Source of the DNA: Acanthaster planci
Lineage: Eukaryota > Echinodermata > Asteroidea > Valvatida > Acanthasteridae
Assembly: GCF_001949145.1 (NCBI RefSeq)
Contig: NW_019091378.1
Coordinates: 554,759 to 618,758 of the forward strand
DNA: 64,000 bases
Direction of reading: 5' to 3'
The position numbers and the translations under genes were made by a program. Shown one piece after another: positions 57,301-64,000 of this stretch (positions are counted from its first letter, which is position 1; every line of letters starts with the position of its first letter). The notes beneath the pieces are model-generated. The model did not search any database and had not been told where the DNA came from. It saw nothing but the letters and a program-made list of their open reading frames with translations.

Positions 57301-57885
57301 TTCTAGTTGGCCAGACTTAACTGCCTCATGTGCATCGCAGTACCCCACAGGCACATGAACTAATGGCATCACGTGTTCAGTCCGTCACCCCAACCTGGCT
57401 CCCATGGTGTCATCAATAACTGAGCCTTCCCCTAGCCTATTGGTATTCCCAATATCGATCTTCGGCTGGCTAATGATGCCCACGTACCCAACACAAGAAC
57501 AACTCGGTGATGCAAACACATGGAGCAGTGCACAATGATGTCCTATTGGTTCAATCAGAGATAGCTTTATTTGGGATCTTTGCCAGTGTTCTGCACGTCA
57601 ATGTATCAGCAGTCAGTAATATTTATCTACGTTGTAAATAAAAAAAATCAGTATTAAGAACTCATTTCCTGTGTAGGAAGCACTCCGCAGGTGACAGTTC
57701 AGTGTCCATCCGAGATCAAATCATACGAGGTCCTAAAAAGAACCAGAATTGATGGGTTTGCTCTATGTGAAAATACCCCATTATCAAATTAGCTTTTTCA
57801 ACTGTGTACCGAGAGAGCCACTTTTTTTGGAAACGAAAGAAAGTCCAGTTTTTATCAACAACGAGAGCCTTGCGGGAGAAAGAGT
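54369..57885. other. Convergent interval between PRCP and WBP4
   Basis: PRCP 3' UTR with AATAAA at 54747-54752 and again near 54862. On the WBP4 side a minus-strand AATAAA lies near 57564. No gene is supported between them. Confidence 0.5.
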
Positions 57886-60800
57886 TCAAGTGTCTGTATC
57901 TCTTTGCCGGATGGACCGTCCACCACCAGCAAACTTCCTCTTCTTGAACGATGTCGCTCCATTTCGCGATGACCATGAGGATGATGAGGCAAGCGACGAG
58001 ACGGTTCGCTCCTTGAATTGGATTTTCTCACTGGGCTGGTGTTGGGCGGCCTGGGGCACGATGGGCTGGAAGTACGGCCTCTCTGGTTGAGGCAGCTGGA
58101 GGTCAACAGGGGGTCTGTATCGCCAAAGACATGAGAGCAAGAAGCAACTTACAGCACAGGCAGATGGTATGATTTGGACTTTCGAAAAGGGCAAGCAATA
58201 GCAGCCAACTTTTGAAATACTTCCTCATTTGAACAGTGTTTGAGCAATATTTTTACTGTAACCTATTTTTCAACACTCTAGAGCATGCCCATTGAGCGGT
58301 ACTTGCTACCACAACAAGCTGTGCCCAGTGGGCAAAGTTCAAGTTCAACACAAGGTCCCCCTCCACAAACTTCACAGAATTTGTGTGCACCAAACAAATG
58401 GGGGGTTTGAAGTTTAAACACCACCTGTTAAAAAACAGGTGAGTCACAGTGCCCTTGATATTTTAATCTGTTAGCAGTGCCTACAGTTACAGACAGCTAA
58501 ATCATATTCATAAATAACTCAGACAGTCTCCATATTCAACAATGTGCAACCTGACAGTGCATTAACATTTGATAACGCCCGCTGAGAAGGGATAATGCCC
58601 GCTGCATAAATCACGTGCTGACACCTGGATACGAGACAGTTTGATCAATTCTGATTGGTCAAGAGACTGTGTGCATGCAGCTTACTACGCGCGTGTCAAG
58701 TCCATATAAGGAGATTCTTTTGAACTCTCTGACTAAAAAAGTATAAATGGGAATAAATAGGTGCTTGGCCGGTTAATGTTTAAGACCGGCCCAGGAGACG
58801 GAATGCTGATAATGCCCTCACCAGCGGCTTGGGCGTGAGTCGCATCCATTCTCTCAAGCTGGTCTTAAACGCACATTAACAACTGGCCAAGCACATATTT
58901 ATTCCCTTATTTACACGTCCTCCAGCATGAAGTGGTTAACATTCCTGCTTTTTCAAGAGTCTGATTTCCTAATACTCCTCTCCTACAATTTCTTATGTCC
59001 AATTCCCTCCAATCCCACTACTTAAACTCTCCAATTTCTTCATTTCTCCATTTCTTCCTGTGAAGCAAAGTTTATAAGATTCAATCCAAGCCCACGAAAC
59101 TAATAATTCTTGGTCCGATTTCACATGATGGAATGTCCAATGACAACAAATGACACTGCAGAGGGAATTTACTCCTCTTTCAGAGTCTACAGCTAAGACT
59201 AGGATCCCCGTCCAGTTCCATCTTGTTCCTAACGAGACCAATCTCAAAATAACATGGGCGGCTATAACTCACGTGTCTTCCCGCACAACTGTGGTCCAAC
59301 CACCGTAAGGGTTGACCATTTTTCGCTTCGCTGGTCTCGGCGCTTCCTCTTCCTTCTCGTCATCTTCTTCATCGTCACTTTCCTCCTCCTCTCCGCTTCC
59401 GTTGTCCTCTTTCTCATCCCCTCCATCGTTCTTCTCTGGTTCTTCGTCTTCGGTTCCTGGTGGTATGACTTCCTGAGACGCTTTGGTTGATTCGCTGGCA
59501 GGTTCTGGCTGTAGGAAAAATCATTTTGATAGATTTGAAGTAAACATTAACCCTAACTCCTTTGGCCTTCATCCCGGCAGTCTTCCCAAATCTTTCAAAA
59601 TCCTCCACTCTGCAGGAAAGCAATGGGACATCCGTGTTTGACAAATTGCATAAATCCACCAGAACTTCCAAGTATGTTTAGAAGGATTGAAAATGGTTGG
59701 GCTAATGATGTAGGAAAATAATGTACTTTCTCCAAATGGTCTGGGTTTCCGCAATCAATCCATTTTACCCAAATTCTCTTCATCCAGTCTCCCTTAGAAT
59801 CCACAAAGAGCCACAGCTCAGTATGTGCTGCCAACAGAAATTGATTAGTTTCCTCTTACTTCTACAACCGCATATTTCTCTAATCTCCTTTTTCTAGAGT
59901 CTCTGAAGGCTTGTTTAAGCTCCCTCATCACTTTTTTTTGGAAAAATTATCTTTTCAACATTTCTATACTGGACTTTCAAATAGATGAGGTTGACACGAG
60001 GCCTGCTTATGGTTTCTGTGGAAATAATATGGATGACTTGCAAGAAACAAGTTATTCCTGGGTAACTTCAGAGAATATGAACCAACAGACCACATGTTAT
60101 ACCTGTTCTTGTTCTGCAGTCTCACCGGTCCGGTCCTCGTGTACCTGCTGCTTGTACATAGTCGACTCTTCTGTGGGTTCATAGCCCTCTGGTTTCTCCC
60201 ACTGCGACTCTGCAGTTTGAATTTAAAACAAACCAGATGTTTGGGACCTGCTAAACCAGATTTGAGCCATCTGGCCTGCCTTGTCAAGCTTGGTGGTCGA
60301 ATGATTAGAACATCAACACCATTGAGCAGGATGGTGTGGTGGCTGATTTGTGCACCGGTCCGTTAAGGAAATTCTTTTTCACAGACTCACAGGGTCTTAG
60401 CGAGTCCTCGGATATGCAATGCTCTTGACATTATGCCCGAGAATTTCAAAATTCTCTATGAAAAAGGATTCACATTCGAACAGATAGGTATGTGCCAAGC
60501 TCACAGGGATGAAGTAGGGGTTACTGTGAGTGCTGCAGCAACCCAAATTTTTGGTTGGGATCACTGGAATTAAGTATCGTTGTGAGTAGTGTGCATGGGT
60601 GTGCCCCAGCAACACAATCTCCTGGCAAAGGTTTTCCAGCAGGCTTGGCACATCCGTATGAAATAGCCACGTGCAACTTTTATCTGCCATTTTGTAACTT
60701 GAAATCACGCACAGCTATGCGCATCTACTTTGAAAAGTCTCGTGAGCCACAGTAGTCATCCAAACTGTCAGCTTCAACTAAAATTCTCAAGTCCCATGTT

Positions 60801-63189
60801 TGATGTACATGTAACAGTGTAACTGTGAAACTGTGACCCTTCAAGCCAAACACAACATTGACAGGTTGTGGTGCAGTGAGGCAAGGCATACAACGTACGT
60901 GCATATTACTACACGCTGCTAAAAACGGTGCAGTGCTCTGCACCTTTGTGATAAGATACGGCAAAGCAGTGCTTATATGAGGAATCGGCAGTCAATAGTG
61001 CTTCTCAAGGGCTAGACGTGTGGTTCCTCTATTCCATTGAAATGGTACAACATAACATGCCTCCTGTCACTGTATTCCAGTAGTACGTATGCCCCTCTGG
61101 ACTGGTTCCCTCCAGCCAAACACACTGTGGTGTTCCATCTGTGTGGTACCCAACATCAGCTACAGCGGTTTCAACAGTGTGGCTTGAAGTATCGCTCGCC
61201 GGTGCAGAGCTCGGCGCACTGCTCGCTGAGCCCCTGGATGTGGTCTTCCCTGCTTGTTTAGTGGCAGCCAACCCTTCTTTATGCAAACGCCTTGCCGCAG
61301 TGAGAAGCTCTGTTGGGAGAGTAAGGCCGGCAATTTTACAATGGAGACTGACAAGCCCAAACTATGTTATTTTTATCACAACATGTTCGAGTTTCTAATA
61401 AGACATTTGTACAATAAAACCAGACAGGTGTGTTTTTCTGCAGACAGAAGATCATAGACATTTTTTTCTTTTATTTATTTCAACAACAGTTGGTTATGTC
61501 AATGAGTTAAATTTGATCAAATCAAGTCCGAAGTCATTTTCTTTCAAGTCAAGTCATCAAGTCGTAAAATTATGACAGGAGTCTTTCTTGAGTCTGCAAT
61601 TCAAGTCCACAAATCTGCCATCTACCTTCTTTCTTTTTGGCTGCAGCAGCAGCGCTGGCAGCAGCTGCAGTGGCCTGGGCCTTGTACTGCGCAGCCAGGG
61701 CGGGATCATTGGCCAAGTCCTTCTTGAAGGCCTTGAGTGCTTCCTGAGAAAAAAAGAAGAAAATACCTGTACATCCAGAGCTGAAGGATGTACAATTTAA
61801 CAAGAACAGGCCAGCTCACTTGCTATCCACCAAAATTCTGCACACAACAAAGATCACATTCTCAGATGCTACTTTGGCAGAGCCTGGAATTAGCTGTATC
61901 ATTTTGACATAGGAGTACCCATTTAAACATAGCTTTAGTGTTGAGTTCCCGTCATTTGCTTGGTGGTGGGTCACCCTGCTTAAGCCCAAGCTTCCCCTGC
62001 TATTACACGTAAGGCCCCTGGTCAAGCCCCAATTTATTTAATGCGCTGCAGACCAGCAGTGAAGCTCACATGTGTCTCTCCCATCTTCTCTGTGATGCAC
62101 CTTTGCTGCATGTCAGTATTCTCTCATAAAGTAATCCATCATACACACTGTGTTGGTTTTTAGGTGTTGGTTTTTCTGTCCCTGGTTTGCATCCTTTTGG
62201 ATGGGTTCTCAATTGTTTTAAGGTTCAGGTTAAGAGGCTGATTGTCACCTTGTTATGTCTGTAAATAAAATACCTCATGGTCCTGTCCTGTTTAGAAATC
62301 TAGAATTAGTGTCTGAGGCACTGTTGATTCAACTTCTTGTGACTTGTCCTCTACACATCCCTAGCTTTAGTATCAGTTGTGTAGTAGTGCACGTTCTCCC
62401 ATAGTGTGTCAGTTTCCCAGATTATGCTACCAAGGCACCTCTCCTCACCGTCTCCATCTTGAGGAGGTCACTCTCCAGCGTCTGCTGCATCTTGTACTGC
62501 TCGTGGCCCTTCTTCCGTAACTCAGCCAGCTTCTTCTCCACATTTTCCTTGTGTCGTTTTCCCCGCTCATGGAAATCAATACTCTGTGGTCAAGCCACAG
62601 GTTTCCAAACAAATAGAAAAATTGTGTAAACTGATTTATAAAATGCCATAGGTTGGCTAGAGCGTTTCAGGAGAACACCATTACTGTCACACTTGTCATG
62701 AATTTTATTTGCCTTATCAAAAATTTGTTACATTTCAAACTTGATTTGGAAAGAATTCCACATACGAAAAGCGCTATTTTTTTCTTATAGTTAGCTAATA
62801 GCCATCTGAAAGCAATAACATGACCTAAAAAGTCAAATTTTGCAGGGGAATATTGAGGTATTCACATAGAAAACACTTAGAATTTTCAGACCAGCCTCAT
62901 CGGGCTTGTGCACAGGGTGTCAAGTGGCACTCATGTGCAACTCTTTCCCTTGATTTAGAAGGAAAATACACGTAAGTCCTTGTATTTCATTTCGTTTTTT
63001 TTTTGGCTTGTCTGGAACTTTTACCTCTTTACTTTTAAACTTGGCAGTCAAAAATATGACTTATTCATGCATCCAAAGGGGAAATAAAGGGAAAAAAGAA
63101 AGCAGCTTTGTCATACAGCTTTATTGTCAGCTATCCAACACTGGCAGAAATCACAATGCTTCTTTGGTTGAGACTTCCAGTAAGTAGCC
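57886..63189 (-). CDS. WBP4: WW domain-binding protein 4 (FBP21), 5' end missing
   Basis: Minus-strand exons: 63189-63117, 62583-62449, 61743-61626, 61309-61061, 60209-60103, 59508-59273, 58114-57886. WBP4 is a spliceosomal protein that joins B-type complexes. The first two exons form a matrin/U1C-type zinc finger: YWKSQPKKHCDFCQCWIADN then FHERGKRHKEN. A charged coiled coil (EKKLAELRKKGHEQYKMQQ) and an Ala-rich stretch follow. One WW domain is seen, split by an intron: VWLEGTSPEGHTYYWNTVTG and ESQWEKPEGYEP; human WBP4 has two. Then come an acidic region (EEEESDDEEDDEKEEE), VNPYGGW, and the conserved end FKERTVSSLA ... GATSFKKRKF ... RQRDTDT. The intron after 61061 has a GC donor. Exon 63189 starts with one base completing a codon, so a short ATG exon must lie upstream; I could not find it. 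Confidence 0.92.
58747..58908. mobile_element. Hairpin element in a WBP4 intron
   Basis: GGGAATAAATAGGTGCTTGG then CCGGTTAATG and TTTAAGACCGGC at 58749-58792 is repeated in reverse complement at about 58855-58907 (TTAAACGCACATTAAC, TGGCCAAGCACATATTTATT). The loop is about 65 bp. Non-coding fold-back element of about 160 bp. Confidence 0.65.
61520..61610. repeat. Degenerate TCAAGTC simple repeat
   Basis: Irregular AAATCAAGTC, TTTCAAGTCAAGTCATCAAG and ATTCAAGTCC units next to a WBP4 exon; similar in unit to the patch at 23296-23410. Confidence 0.5.
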
Positions 63190-64000
63190 CTGCATGAATG
63201 ACCAACAAGGTAAAGTAGGTCACACTGAATGTTGTGAATTGTTCTTACACTCTAAATACTGTTAATAAGTAAACTTTCAACAATGGCAAAGAGACAGTTG
63301 AGGTTACACATGTGTCACTCTTGGGCAGACATGCACATATATTTACCGCTTAAGTTGACAAATTAGTAAACTGAATAATTCAGCAACTAAACTAAAAAAA
63401 AAAAAATTGCATCAATTACCGATTATTGAAATGGCAAAAAACATTGTTGGGTTTTTTGTAGTCCGGGAATTAGACAGCGATAAACAGCCCTTAGATCTCC
63501 TGAGCATGATGATCTCAAAGAACGTTCAACAACATGGACCACTCACATGTACATGTACTCCTTGGGATTGTGTGTTAAATCACTGTGTTTGACTCCATGC
63601 AAAAGCCCAACAGCTGTTTCATTGACATACTGCATAATCATGCATATATCACACATGTCTAGTTGCCTGACACAAAGTTAATGATAAAACAGCCACTGAG
63701 ATCTCCAGTTATTACTGTCTGGCTCCCAGACGGCTGTTCCATGTCAAGAAATATGTAATACACCGACTGAGCGATAAGACACTACATGTACCAATGGGCT
63801 CTTCCAAAACTTTCGCAGCAGTTTAGATGTGTTGACATGGAAGAGCACGATGAGGGATCAAGTGGTGTACCGTTCAACGACCTTATTTAAAGATGGCGAC
63901 TGTGAAAGCGAGCCCATTAGATTGAATGGATAAAGGCAAAAAGACTGGAAAATACCTGAATAACGTGAGTGCAATCATTCAATAAATTGTTTTTAGAAAG
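63190..64000. other. Right end of window, upstream of the WBP4 zinc-finger exon
   Basis: Should include intron 1 of WBP4 and perhaps its promoter. ATG-plus-donor combinations on the minus strand were scanned by eye without a convincing first exon. TACATGTA occurs twice (near 63550 and 63784). Confidence 0.4.

Noticed and set aside
59254-59490. Hydrophobic Leu/Phe-rich membrane protein (+)
   Set aside because: Antisense of the acidic (Glu/Asp-rich) exon of WBP4, which reads as Leu/Phe/Ser on the other strand.

Overview
The window is eukaryotic: genes are split by GT-AG introns, intergenic DNA is AT-rich, and dispersed and inverted repeats are abundant. Recognisable genes are animal genes. The gene set, the intronless tandem rhodopsin-like GPCRs and the abundance of the octamer TACATGTA suggest a marine invertebrate, most likely a deuterostome; an echinoderm such as a sea star is my best guess, by inference only. 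A 72-base run of N at 28110-28181 shows a draft assembly.

Layout. Positions 1 to about 27000 are gene-poor. They hold three same-strand, single-exon GPCR paralogues (4831-5940, 21035-22156, 24517-25635), fold-back elements (3667-3810, 10341-10644), a decayed PIF/Harbinger transposase (16105-16540), an isolated Myb/SANT-like exon (18136-18370) and an inverted-repeat element (26295-27143). Positions 27000 to 64000 are gene-dense, with multi-exon genes: an EXD1/Egalitarian-like DEDDy exonuclease with a C-terminal four-cysteine zinc site (-), DELE1 (+), HPF1 (-) head-to-head with MRPL22 (+), a candidate short secreted precursor (-), PRCP (+), and WBP4 (-), whose first exon was not found.

How the genes relate. 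These are independent genes, not an operon. DELE1 (mitochondrial stress relay) and MRPL22 (mitoribosome) flank HPF1, a nuclear PARP1/2 cofactor. HPF1 and MRPL22 share an intergenic region of about 295 bp and probably a bidirectional promoter. DELE1 and HPF1 converge, with poly(A) signals placed so that their 3' UTRs would overlap.

Most notable points: HPF1 carries an N-terminal PBZ zinc finger; the exonuclease keeps a full DEDDy residue set and ends inside what looks like a transposon terminal repeat; the third GPCR has lost D2.50, the D/ERY motif and N7.49 while its frame stays open; two introns use GC-AG splice sites; a TATA-driven ORF at 45758 (-) looks like an unrecognised secreted peptide; and a PRCP intron holds a head-to-head pair of tRNA-like elements. 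All calls come from reading the sequence by eye; exon ends were checked for phase and splice signals, but no database was searched.
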